NCBI GenBank assembly: GCA_001466705.2
Contig: LATX02000201.1
Span: 248,001 to 312,000, forward strand
Origin: Moniliophthora roreri
Taxonomy: Eukaryota; Basidiomycota; Agaricomycetes; Agaricales; Marasmiaceae
Reading direction: 5' to 3'
DNA length: 64,000 bases
Shown: in pieces, positions 23,101-33,361 of the stretch
Position numbering within the stretch: the first letter of the stretch is position 1
Layout of the letters: each line of letters opens with the position of its first letter
Translations under genes and position numbers: made by a program
The notes under the pieces: generated by a model
Seen by the model: the letters and a program-made list of their open reading frames with translations, nothing else
Database searches by the model: none
Told to the model about the DNA's origin: nothing

Positions 23101-25248
23101 GTTGCATTGCTGGGGAGAATTACATTATTTCTACATNAGACTTCAGGGGAACTTTTCCATACCCAAAATAGTTTATATTATGAGATGTTATGTTGAGTAG
23201 CCATGAGTAAAGCGTAAAGTATAGTAAGAGTGAGGGATATGTATGTAGTCTGGGTCAGAATCTTCGTAAGGTAGCATTATGGCGGGGTATATATGTCTTC
23301 GGTGCCTTCAGGTTCCGGCGGGATCAGTACTACGCTAGGTAATAACTGTCAATTCAATGAAAGGATATGAAACGGACCTTCCAATCAACACTGTTACCTC
23401 CTTGTTGCCTGCCCAAGTGACGGTACCGACTAGCCTCCCACGGGATGGGGAAAACATCAAAAAGGGTGCTTCAGGGGGCTCCTTGAAATATAGACTCGGA
23501 TGATTCCGAGCCGAGCCAAGAACTGTACAGTCCGAAGAGAGTTAAAGTTCACGGAGGGCCGGGAAGATGATAATGGGAACTAGCAGGAGAGAGAATGGAA
23601 TTGAGTGTGAATATTGACAGATTATAAATGGTACACGCACAGGTGACGGTGTCGAGAACAATGATGAGGGACTGCTGGGCGCCACTGGACGAATGATAAT
23701 GTGGCATAGGGGTAATATTTGATGGTGCTGTGATAAAGTGTAAGCACAGAATGCGGGAGACATTGAGATGACAGGAATACGCACCACAGCCATAGAACAC
23801 TACACTGCATGACAGAGGAAGGAACATGAAAGGAGGAAGTAAGGATCCAACCGTGGAAAACATCTGTAATGCGACTGCCGAATTTGGCATTGCTGGTGTT
23901 TCCCACTTATTATTCGCACCCAGGGCGAATTATTATTTGTTCCAAGGCATGCTTGCAAAAAAGGATGAGAGCAATTATCATTCATCAAGGCCTTACAACA
24001 TAGCGGGAACATTATAACGCGTCGGGGTTGCAAAGCTGGGGAGAATGAATAAAGTACTACATGGTATGCTGACTGGGTCTTCAATGCAGGTCAGTAGCTA
24101 TATTTAATATGCCTTTCAATGCTGACGTCGCTCTTTCGCTCAGAACCCGCTCTGTCTGTACGAATTCCGTGTCCTCAAGCTCCCTTTCCAATGCTCACTA
24201 AGCCTAGGGTATGATCAGTGGGATCGTACAGGCTTTCTTTGGATGGAGGGTCAAAATTCTAACTGGAAGTTGGATCCTCCTCGTAATCATCGAGTTCTGC
24301 TCCGTGGTTGCTTTCTGTGAGCCTTTCCTTCCTCTATTTAAAATTCTGTGCAACTCAACCTTCAGTCAGTTATGGGTATCGCTACTGCAATCGCATCCGG
24401 CATAGTCAAGACATTCGCCGACCAACGAAAGTTCTTCATCGTAGTAATCCTTTGTTAGCTCCGGACGTGTTCGCGTTTCCCGATCAGTACTCACGTTTCT
24501 TCATAGGGCTGGTGTCCACGACGTTGGCAGACATCGTTATCACCACTACCTTGGTCATTTATCTTGTTGGTCTTCAGGCTTATCGATGCTAGCGCCCTCT
24601 CCTGACGTTCCTCGAATTAGAAACAGCATAAGACCGGTTTCAAACAAACTGATTCACAGCTGGATCGAATTATCCGACGTTCGTATATTTTTATTTCTTG
24701 CGTTATCATGACTGAGACTCTTCGGGTCAGTGACGATTCAAACTGGGCTCTTAACCGCCATCTGGGCGATGGTAGACCTTCTGGTGTATCTCTTGGACCC
24801 TACTGGAACGTGCGTAGTTATACGTCCCATAATTAATCATTACTCACCAGCTGAAAAACGTTTAGACACCTTATCTTCAACTGCGTCCTTCCAAAGCTCT
24901 ACACCATCTCGCTCCTCTCCTCCTTGAATTCCCGAGGTTGGAGGCTCACCGACAACGAAAACATTTTGTCGTTTGTGTCACAAGATAGTATCGGTCTCCG
25001 GCATGTATGTCAACAAGCGCTATAAATATTCTCGCAGTCCTTACATCTTTCTTTTTTTGCAGGTTGGTGGCCATTCAGCAGATTTTCGAACCTCGCGGTC
25101 AGAGGTCAGTGATTTTTCACTTAATACAGGAATGTCAGCTAACATCATAAATCAGGTCTTTGTTCACGTGGAATCGGAAGAGATCGTGGAAGAAGCAGAA
25201 AAGAGGGATCGGTCCATTTTAGCTCGTAAGAACCTGACAGTGGTGTAG
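20132..25248 (+). CDS. DUF6534 family seven-helix membrane protein, coding exon 5 split by a transposon
   Basis: An integral membrane protein of the DUF6534 family, abundant in Agaricomycetes, of unknown function. I find 14 exons: 20,132-20,280, 20,338-20,364, 20,411-20,435, 20,500-20,581, 20,637-20,678 plus 24,066-24,089 (one exon split by the insertion), 24,144-24,157, 24,208-24,316, 24,370-24,453, 24,507-24,565, 24,621-24,678, 24,731-24,809, 24,866-25,004, 25,063-25,104 and 25,156-25,248. Without the insertion they give 341 residues in one frame, the usual family length. Hallmarks are PLFIGAILTILLFGISVTQT at the N-terminus, ALSGMISGIVQAFFGWRVKI, MGIATAIASGIVKTFADQRK, IQTGLLTAIWAMVDLLVYLL, LYTISLLSSLNSRGW and a C-terminal EVFVHVESEE. 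The insertion lies within a Tyr codon after NWVEQ. No other defect is seen, so the insertion is young or the allele is split in assembly. It converges with the P450 gene 72 bases away. Confidence 0.85.
20679..24064. mobile_element. Non-autonomous TIR element inserted in the DUF6534 gene (two partial copies joined at an N)
   Basis: The element begins CCATGTAGAAATAATG and ends with CTACATGG. Left terminus 20,681-20,731 is repeated perfectly inverted at 23,086-23,136 (51 bases), immediately before an N at 23,137. After the N, sequence starting at 23,138 repeats 22,218 onward (offset 920) and then diverges, ending in a variant right terminus (24,016-24,064) that still matches the left one in CCATGTAG and in ATTCTCCCCAGC. 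So one complete copy (20,679-23,136) and one partial copy appear to have been joined. No transposase frame is visible; the short open frames inside are mirror frames. No target duplication is clear: at most a single T. Confidence 0.75.
20898..21105 (+). repeat. Diverged direct repeats inside the TIR element
   Basis: A block of about 80 bases starting GGTGCGTATGTTTATC at 20,898 recurs, about 80 percent identical by eye, starting GGTGCGCACCTTTATT at 21,021; both end ACCTGCCTCTCA. A third weaker relative (GGTACCTTTATTATTCCC) lies near 20,768. Confidence 0.6.
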
Positions 25249-25320
25249 ATATTTGACTTTCCGCCGCACATCAAGAATATTTAAAAGTGGCTTCGTTGTA
25301 CATCGTGCATAGCTAAAAGA

Positions 25321-27581
25321 TCACCACCTACTCCTCATCTCCTCAACCCACTTGCTATCCTCCTTGGCCAAATCTCTCTCGTACTTGACAAACGTATCCG
25401 TCGCAGCATGAAACTCCCGTTCGACGATATCCTTGACATACTCCCCACGAGGGATAATCCGACACTTGAACGGTTTCGGTGCGAGCGCAAAGCCCTGAGC
25501 AACGTCAGTCTTGTGGGCTTGACAACTGCTAGATAGAAAACATATACCTCTTCGTACCCCCACACATCAACAGGCAATTCTTTGTCAGTCTCGGGATCCT
25601 TTGCGGGCCTGAAATCGAATGCCCAGAGGAGGTTCATCGTGTTGAGCGCCTACGAAACACATTGATTTCGGTACGCTAACGATATGATCAGAGGACGGAG
25701 ACGGACCAACGAATTATGTGCGAGGTGAACACCTGGACAGATTCTCTATTCTGAATTAGAAACAAATCTAGGAATCGAAAAGATGATAAGCTTACCCGTC
25801 CAAATCCAAATACAAGATTTGCCGTTCGACCTTTGAAGCCACTATCGTCTACACCCGGCTTCGTCCCGTGCTCTGTGAGAAGGAACCTATCGGGATTGAA
25901 TATTTCGGGGTCTTGGAAGATTTCTGCAGCTATTGGTAAGCACAGCGTCAAGCGATTATTGTTTGAAATACCTGGGTCGTGGAATATTCCATCTGCGCAA
26001 CTTGAATCAGATGGTTATGAGACTTCGGCCAAGAGAAAACGTACAGTTGTTTGAGAAGATAGCTGTTCCTGCGGGCAGAACATATCCCCGGAACTAATTG
26101 AAGCCTGTTATATCACTTCTGGTTGTCATGGGGGGCAGACAGCTTACTTCCTCAGTAGACGTAGTAGCATGCGGTATACCAGTCGGTGCGACCGGACGGA
26201 TTCGATGTGTCTATGAAACGATTAAGTCCAGGAAGGCCGATAGACACAGAAACGCTTACTTCCTCGATGATAGCCTGGATGTATGGAAGGTTCCCAAAGT
26301 CTTCAAGAGTCGGCGCTCTCTGATCACCAACGACACGATCCAGCTCTTCTTGGGCCTTACGCTGTACCTTTGGGTACGCGACGAGGAACAAAACCAACGT
26401 CTGCAAGAACGACGACATGGTATGTGAAGCTGCTTCGAGTAAGACAGTGCCTATGTACCTTGGTTGGATGAGTTTAAGTTGCGCAAGAGGGATCAATTAT
26501 AGCATACCCAAGAATTTCCTTCGACAACCCCCATTCCTCCTGCCTGCTCAAGACTTCTTCCATGTATGACCCATTCCCTTCGCCCTTCACAATTCGTTTG
26601 GCGCAATCATCCAAAAGCGCAAAGTGCGTTTTCCGCTGTCGTTCTCTGAGATCCTTCACCATTGACTTCCATTTTGCCCATCTCTCGGGGATGTAGTTGA
26701 GGAAAGGAAACATGTCGATTGGTGGTATGGTCCCTGGGGCAAGAAGTTGATTCCAGATACGATCGGCTTCGTATATCTCGGTGGCTTCTTTGGTGTTGTG
26801 ACGAGGGCATCGTTTTCCCCAGAGAACCGACATGATGACCGAGGTTGAGTAGCGAGAGAGGTGATCAAAGAAGTTCTTGATTGAGAGAAACGTTAGTAGA
26901 TGTCGCTCCTGGAGAAGAAAAGGTTGAATACCTCCGGAGTATCAAGGAAGTCATACATCAGTTGAGTGGCCTCGGCACGCTTGATATGTTCTAGCAGATG
27001 CTGGATAAGAACGCAGAGAAGAGTGACCTACTTGGATAGCCAGATGTCGCTGAACAGCAGACGGAGTTAGAACGGTTTGAGCCACCCTTCGTTGGATCTT
27101 CCACACATCATCTGCACGAAAATGTCATCGGGTCAGAACAAAAGACGACGGGATACAAGGGATGTCCACCATATCTGGCTAACGCCATGTGTATTCCGCC
27201 CGTAACCAAGTCCGACACCAGACTTGGTATGCGATCCGCCGTTGTGAGACTTCGTTTGTCCAGAAGTTCTTTGACGGCTTGCATATCGGTGAGTACAATG
27301 GCTGTCTTTGAGCCTAGTTTTAGAGAGTAGATTTCGCCGTATTTTCTTGCCCATTCGGTAAACCTGTTAGGAAGTAAGTTAGGCTAAGGAGAGCGTAGCA
27401 CCGTTGCTCACTTCCACTGCACAGAATGCTTCGGGAAAACATGGAGGTTGCCTAAGATTGGTATGGTGGGAGGCCCGGGAGGTAATGTAGCCTCACGACG
27501 ACCGACTTTGAGGAGTTTAGACAAGAGGAGCCAGCAAAGGACAATGGCGACTGCTCCAAGGTATGATAGCACCGATTCCAT
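25321..27581 (-). CDS. Cytochrome P450 monooxygenase, class II microsomal, 13 exons
   Basis: A haem-thiolate monooxygenase, anchored in the endoplasmic reticulum and dependent on P450 reductase. About 510 residues from 13 exons (first 27,581-27,412; next starts 27,363; last ends at the stop 25,323-25,321). The N-terminal anchor [18 protein letters not shown] is followed by the hinge [18 protein letters not shown]. The I-helix is [13 protein letters not shown], the K-helix ExxR is [16 protein letters not shown], the PERF block is EIFNPDRFL, and the haem loop [16 protein letters not shown] is split by an intron. All introns obey GT-AG; one early intron (near 27,000-27,036) is only 31-37 bases and its exact ends are uncertain. 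The I-helix motif normally (A/G)Gx(D/E)T reads AASHT here. It is divergently arranged with an SDR gene, hinting at a shared pathway, and tail-to-tail with the DUF6534 gene. The substrate is unknown. Confidence 0.92.
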
Positions 27582-28370
27582 CTGATTCGGAGTTCTGGTA
27601 CATTCTGCGAATAAGTCTATATATACTGTTCCTGATAGCATTTCCGAAAGTAGACATAGTCCCCTAGCATGCTTGCTGTCGATTTCCTGCAATTGTTCTA
27701 CGACTTGCTCAAGATGATGAGAATAATCAGTCGGCTGTAGCTTTTAGAAAACCTGTCGCGATGAAACACTTATTCTCTAACAGCGCGGAGGCGATTCCAT
27801 TTCTGGAGCTTGGTGAGTCAGATACACGGTGAAAGTGAAGGAAGAGATCTCTCACGACCATAAGTGCCATTTACGGGAGACATCGACTCTCGCGCGTCTT
27901 CGACCACTATGTAACTGTCACAACCACCACTTCTGACTTCCTCTCTGGTCATAAACCATAAATTCTCGAACACGTAGCACACACAAGTCTAATTCCCAGA
28001 TAACTGAATTCTACTTCGGAATGGGCTTTAAGGAACTACGCACCGACCATCTCAGGCTCGGAAGACTTCCGGTCTGCTTACGACTCGGATTTTGTACCAC
28101 CTACAATTGTAACGCAATTACATGATACACCCTCCGAGTACCCCGAAGACTCCAGTTATCCTGAGGCATTGCTGTGTCGTAGAGGAGTGGGACAGGGATG
28201 GCAGAATCCACTTTCGGTTCGTTTCCGTCGAATTTTTTTTTCCTTACCAGAAGCTGATTTATCATACACTGACAGGGAACTTGTATAAATATCAAGGGAT
28301 CCAAGAGTCACATAGATACTTAGGACCAAAATCTTCTTCTATAGCCACTGCAAAACCTCTGATTCCATCA
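27582..28370. promoter_or_regulatory. Shared upstream region of the divergent P450 and SDR genes
   Basis: 789 bases separate the two start codons. For P450 (minus) TATATATA lies at 27,618-27,625, 37 bases upstream of its ATG. For SDR (plus) TATAAAT lies at 28,284-28,290, 81 bases upstream of its ATG. No other gene is seen between. Confidence 0.5.
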
Positions 28371-29556
28371 ATGTCGACCTCACAACTCGTTTGGCTTATT
28401 ACCGGTACTTCGTGCGTCTCCCATGCATCTATCTTCTGGATTCGATACTAATTGACATTTCAGAACTGGTCTCGGACGTGATCTCACTCTCGCTGCTCTC
28501 CGTCGTGGCGATAAAGTTATTGCAACAGCTCGAGCACGATCGATATCCCAAATCGACGATCTCAAGGCAAAGGGTGCAGATACCCTCGAAATCGATGTTA
28601 CTTTGACTCTCGATAAGCTCCAAGAAGTCGCGAAGAAGGCTGTTGGGATACATGGACGAGTGGATGTTGTGGTCAACAATGCTGGATACATCCTTGTTGG
28701 TGCAATTGAGGAGAGCACGTAAGTGAGCCTTTTCTCTTTCATATAACCGTTTTCAACGTACTTTATTAGTCCAGAAGAGACCTATGACCAATTCAAGTGA
28801 GTACCTTTTCACCGCCGTCGAGTCCATGAAGTTTACCCTTTCAACGTCAGTACCAATGTTTTCGGCGCTTTGAACGTCTCAAGAGCCTTCCTTCCTTACA
28901 TGCGAGAACGCAAAACTGGGACAATCGTTTTCATGGGATCTCTTGGCGGCTGGAGGTACGATCCGTGGTCAAGCTTCCTGATCTCATTGCTGACACACAT
29001 CTAGAGCAGCACCGAATTTAGGTCTCTACGCCACTACCAAATGGGCACTACGAGGTACGTTTTACATCACCATCAAGTCACACGTTAGCTAACATATCAT
29101 ATAGGCATCTCAGAAACACTTCATGAAGAAATATCGCCCCTAGGCCTTCGCAGCGTCTGTATCGACTTTGGCTACTTCCGAACATCGTTCCTGACACCGG
29201 ACCATCGAAAACCATACACGCCTAGAATAGCTGACTACGCACCGATAACAGAAAAGTCTGAAGCCGGACTACAAGGTCTGCGTTCTACACTCGCTGCCTT
29301 ATACTGATACTGATGTTCGATGCTTGAACGACTAGCGTACAATGGCAGACAACCAGGTGATCCTCAACGAGGCGTAGAAGTCGTTCTGGACATCGTACGC
29401 GGCGAAGGCGTCGCAAAGGACAAGCGCTTCCAGAAGAGTATTCAGCTCGGAAGCGATTGTTATGCTGATGCGAAGGCTGAAAGCGAGAAGGCTCTCAATA
29501 GGTTGAAGGAGTGGAAGGAAGTTTCGATCAGTACGGATTTCCCGAAAGGTACTTGA
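28371..29556 (+). CDS. Short-chain dehydrogenase/reductase (classical SDR), seven exons
   Basis: An NAD(P)-dependent oxidoreductase of the classical SDR family, cytosolic. Exons 28,371-28,411, 28,464-28,718, 28,770-28,796, 28,851-28,955, 29,005-29,054, 29,105-29,275 and 29,336-29,556 join in frame with ordinary GT-AG introns and give 289 residues. The cofactor loop LITGTSTGLGRDL is split by the first intron. NNAG (in DVVVNNAGYILVG), the catalytic Ser region VFMGSLGGWR, and the YxxxK pair in LGLYATTKWALRG are all present. The N-terminal Rossmann strand VIATARARSI suggests NADP preference (Arg after strand 2), which is inference. It diverges from the P450 gene, and a decayed copy of this gene lies at 38.35-38.83 kb. 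The substrate is unknown; the C-terminal 70 residues resemble fungal SDRs acting on small aldehydes or ketones only in general layout. Confidence 0.93.
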
Positions 29557-29677
29557 GTAATAGGTACACTATGATACATCCAAAGCGTTGGGCGCAGTCT
29601 ATACTAGTATTGTCATCTATACAGGTTACTTCACATCTTCGTTACCCCAATGCTACTACGCTGAAGAACTGACTTGA
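29557..29677. other. 3' flank of SDR gene
   Basis: Nothing recognised. Confidence 0.4.
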
Positions 29678-29917
29678 TCATATCTGTCTCATTCTACTCC
29701 CCCGACATGCGGACGAAACGAGTCGACCATGTATAGATTTTGTGAGATTGGCGCACCTGCTTAGCCTGAGCTTTATGCCCTCTCGCCGCCAGGCAATCAC
29801 GTAAACTTTCCCGCGCGTCGACGCCTGCAGAATTGCCAAGTCCCCGACTTCCAGAGCTTCGTCGGTGGCTCCCAAAGGGTATTCAACGTCTTCAAACCGA
29901 CATGGGAGGAGTTTGTA
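29678..29917 (-). pseudogene. Coding-like fragment next to the long-TIR element
   Basis: The minus-strand frame reads YKLLPCRFEDVEYPLGATDE, ALEVGDLAILQASTRGKVYV and IAWRREGIKL, then a stop at 29,678. The composition is protein-like, but no family is recognised and the frame has no ATG before it runs into the target-site duplication of the long-TIR element at 29,918, so the element may have cut off its 5' part. A segment of about 45 bases (around GCAGGCGTCGAC and CGTGATTGCCTGGCG) recurs on the plus strand near 34,725 and 36,231 inside the 1,506-base tandem repeat. Confidence 0.35.
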
Positions 29918-30766
29918 TGGCTCACACCTATGGTGCCCGAGAAATACCACGGGTTTGATGGCAAGCTACGCTTATCTCGGCATCAAATATGAAGAGTTTT
30001 TGGGCTGAGAGGGCGCCCGTCATTAAAACCCATCATTAATTCTGGTAATTTGAATTTTGCACCGAGAGCTCACTCCAAGGTCGAAATTCTCGCTGAACTT
30101 CCTGACCTCTCAGTCCGGCACTTCCCGTTCTATCGATATCGTCATCATTTCCTTTTCGTCGCCGTCGCCATCACCGCATGTTCCCGTCGCCGAGTCCCGA
30201 CCATTAATTGCATAAATATAGATCAACATCCGCCTCTTGACATCAAACCGCCATGATGCCGCCGCCTCGGGCCCATGATGCCCATCCAGTGTCCCCTTCC
30301 CTTTCCAGATTTATTGCCGAAGTATCAAATGTGCCATATATTTTGTCCTAGGTAAGTCATTTCTCTATGTACTGACCCTTATTTTCTTTCACACATCTCA
30401 TTCAGGAGGCATGCCACACCATTACAACTCCACTTTCATCGTAGCTTCCGTTAGGCAGATAGCAGTTGGATGGGTCCTGTAAAGGACATCTTACTCATGG
30501 ATGTATGGGAACTTGGATGAGGTGAGTTTTCACCTGATATTTTATCTCACCTTTTGCATTGACCTCCATGACGAGGCGGGTTCATGTATAGACTCATGGA
30601 AACTAATGCCCAGCTTCAACACTGTTCAATCAATGGCTTACCACCAAGCTTTTGATGTCATCTGAGACATTTCTCATGTCGCCTACAGTCAAGGTGACCC
30701 GCACTGGTCCCTACATCCCATCATGTCGGCTTTGCAGGGGGAATTTCCAAGCCGTCAAGACTAAAT

Positions 30767-33361
30767 TTCAGCATACTAGTTTGGATACAAACCATTGCTG
30801 AACACTTAGTACAAATCATGCTGGTGAGCATTCTGAATTGAGATGATCTTGCTTCTCAGATTATTGATTACATTTTCTTGCATCTGGAAATCATCTGGCC
30901 CCATCAAAACTGCAGATACACATCTCTCCAGGCTCATTCGACCCTGCACCCATAGCAAATCCTCAAGTTCTACAAGAGGTGATCATGTCCTATCGATTCC
31001 AGAATGCAGTAGTAAAAGACCAATCAACAGTGTTTTGGGGCCCTTTCAGCTCCCATAATTAGTGATACCTTGTACAGACACCTGCCTGAGCAACTGTAAC
31101 CTGCTAGCTGACATTTAATTCCTAGATGTGGGAGCTCGTAATGTGTTCCAGTGTACTCAGATATTTATAACGAAGATAGCTGTGGAGGTGTTGAGTTGAG
31201 TGCCAATATTGACCATAAGAATAACAGATATATGATAATAGTAGAGAGAATCATAAATGCCATTACTGAAGGTGTGTATCTTCTTAACTTAAGCCTCATT
31301 GAGTGAGGGATTACCAAGAAAGCACTGCAGACCATTGCCTTGGACATCTTGGGATCACACTAAGACCCAAAGAAGTATTCACATACCGTCTTGTTTTCAT
31401 TGCAACGTCTTCAAACTGTGAATATAAGCTCAGTGAGTGCCAACAATTATTTGACAATAAAATCTTGCTGACCAAAAAGGTGAGAATTTTTGGCACTATA
31501 AATGGGCAGTTGCATTAGCAGATCAATGTCTGGCAATAAGGTGTCTTACTTACCATTCAACCGAAATAAATTTGAGGTGGGCAAAAGCGATAAGAACTAT
31601 CAGATACTGGTCATAGTGGCTTTATGAAGCAGTTCGGCCCTATTCCAAAGGATGTGGGGTGAGTAATCGGTAAGTTGTCGACCGTGGTGATGTGTGGTGA
31701 TCACAGCCTGGTGATCATCTAGAAAAGTTTCTCCTACTTTGTTCCATCAATGTGCTATCCTAAACACTTAGAGAAATTGCAAGGCTCTTCAAATTGTATT
31801 AACAGCATTGATGAATATAGACTAGTTGTGATATTTAAAGGTAGATTCACGGAGATTGAGTAAAAGCTTCGTGTTTGTTTGTACAACTTTAAATACAGAA
31901 AGTGCTATTGAAAAACAATCTGGAAATCAAGGCGATTAACTCGCTATGCTGGATAACAGTCATTTGAATCCAAAGCGAAATGTACATTGTGAACATATAC
32001 AACCTACATATAGGATGTGAAGTACTATCGCAGAGACATGGAATAATTTACCATGCCCAAAACNTCAGCATACTAGTTTGGATACAAACCATTGCTGAAC
32101 ACTTAGTACAAATCATGCTGGTGAGCATTCTGAATTGAGATGATCTTGCTTCTCAGATTATTGATTACATTTTCTTGCATCTGGAAATCATCTGGCCCCA
32201 TCAAAACTGCAGATACACATCTCTCCAGGCTCATTCGACCCTGCACCCATAGCAAATCCTCAAGTTCTACAAGAGGTGATCATGTCCTATCGATTCCAGA
32301 ATGCAGTAGTAAAAGACCAATCAACAGTGTTTTGGGGCCCTTTCAGCTCCCATAATTAGTGATACCTTGTACAGACACCTGCCTGAGCAACTGTAACCTG
32401 CTAGCTGACATTTAATTCCTAGATGTGGGAGCTCGTGATGTGTTCCAGTGTACTCAGATATTCATAACAAAGATAGCTGTGGAGGTGTTGAGTTGAGCGC
32501 CAATATCGACCGTAAGAATAACAGATATATGATAATGGTAGAGAAAATCATAAATGCCATTACTGAAGGTGTGTATCTTCCTAACTTAAGCCTCGTTGAG
32601 CGAGGGATTACCGAGAAAGTGCTGCAGACCATTGCCTCGGACATCTCGGGATCACACTCAAGACCCAAAGAAGTATTCACATACTGTCTTGTTTTCATTG
32701 CAACATCTTCAAACTGTGAATATAAGCTCAGTGAGTGCCAACAATTATTTAACAATAACATCTTGCTGACCGAAAAGGTGAGAATTTTTGGCACTATAGA
32801 TGGGCAGCTGCGTTAGCAGATCAACGTCCGGCAATAAGGTGTCTTACTTACCATTCAACTGAAATAAATTTGAGGTGGACAAAAGTGATAAGAACTATCA
32901 GATACTGGTTATAGTGGCTTTATGAAGCAGTTCGGCCCCATCCCAAAGGATGTGGGGTGAGTAATCAGTAAGTTGTCGACTGTGGTGATGTGTGGTGATC
33001 ACAGCGTGGTGATCATCTAGAAAAGTTTCTCCTACTTTGTTCTATCAACGCGCTATCCTAAACACTTAGAGAAATCACAAGGCTCTTCAAATTGTATTAA
33101 CAGCATTGATGAATATAGACTAGTTGTGATATTTAAAGGTAGATTCACGGAGATTGAGTAAAAGCTTCGTGTTTGTTTGTACAACTTTAAATACAGAAAG
33201 TGCTATTGAAAAACAATCTGGAAATCAAGGCGATTAACTCGCTATGCTGGATAACAGTCATTTGAATCCAAAGCGAAATGTACATTGTGAACATATACAA
33301 CCTACATATAGGATGTGAAGTACTATTGCAGAGACACGGAATGATTTACCATGCCCAAAAC
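30767..33361 (+). repeat. Near-identical 1.3 kb blocks on both sides of an N (probable assembly duplication)
   Basis: Bases 30,767-32,063 repeat at 32,065-33,361 with scattered transitions, many at CpG. Since the first block stops exactly at the N and the second continues into unique sequence, two alleles or two element copies were probably laid end to end. Confidence 0.7.
32448..32816 (+). CDS. Open frame inside the long-TIR element, unknown
   Basis: A 122-residue frame that contains GITEKVLQTIASDISGS, SNCEYKLSECQQLFNN and EKVRIFGTIDGQLR. The corresponding bases in the sister block (31,150-31,518) hold the same residues but with stops, apparently from C-to-T and G-to-A changes. This suggests a once-coding segment of the element, perhaps part of its transposase or of a captured gene, but I recognise no catalytic motif. 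It may equally be a chance frame. Confidence 0.3.
   Translation: MYSDIHNKDSCGGVELSANIDRKNNRYMIMVEKIINAITEGVYLPNLSLVERGITEKVLQTIASDISGSHSRPKEVFTYCLVFIATSSNCEYKLSECQQLFNNNILLTEKVRIFGTIDGQLR

Noticed and set aside
30767..33361. True tandem repeat inside the long-TIR element
   Set aside because: The first block ends exactly at an N and the differences look like those of two alleles or copies, so assembly duplication is more likely.
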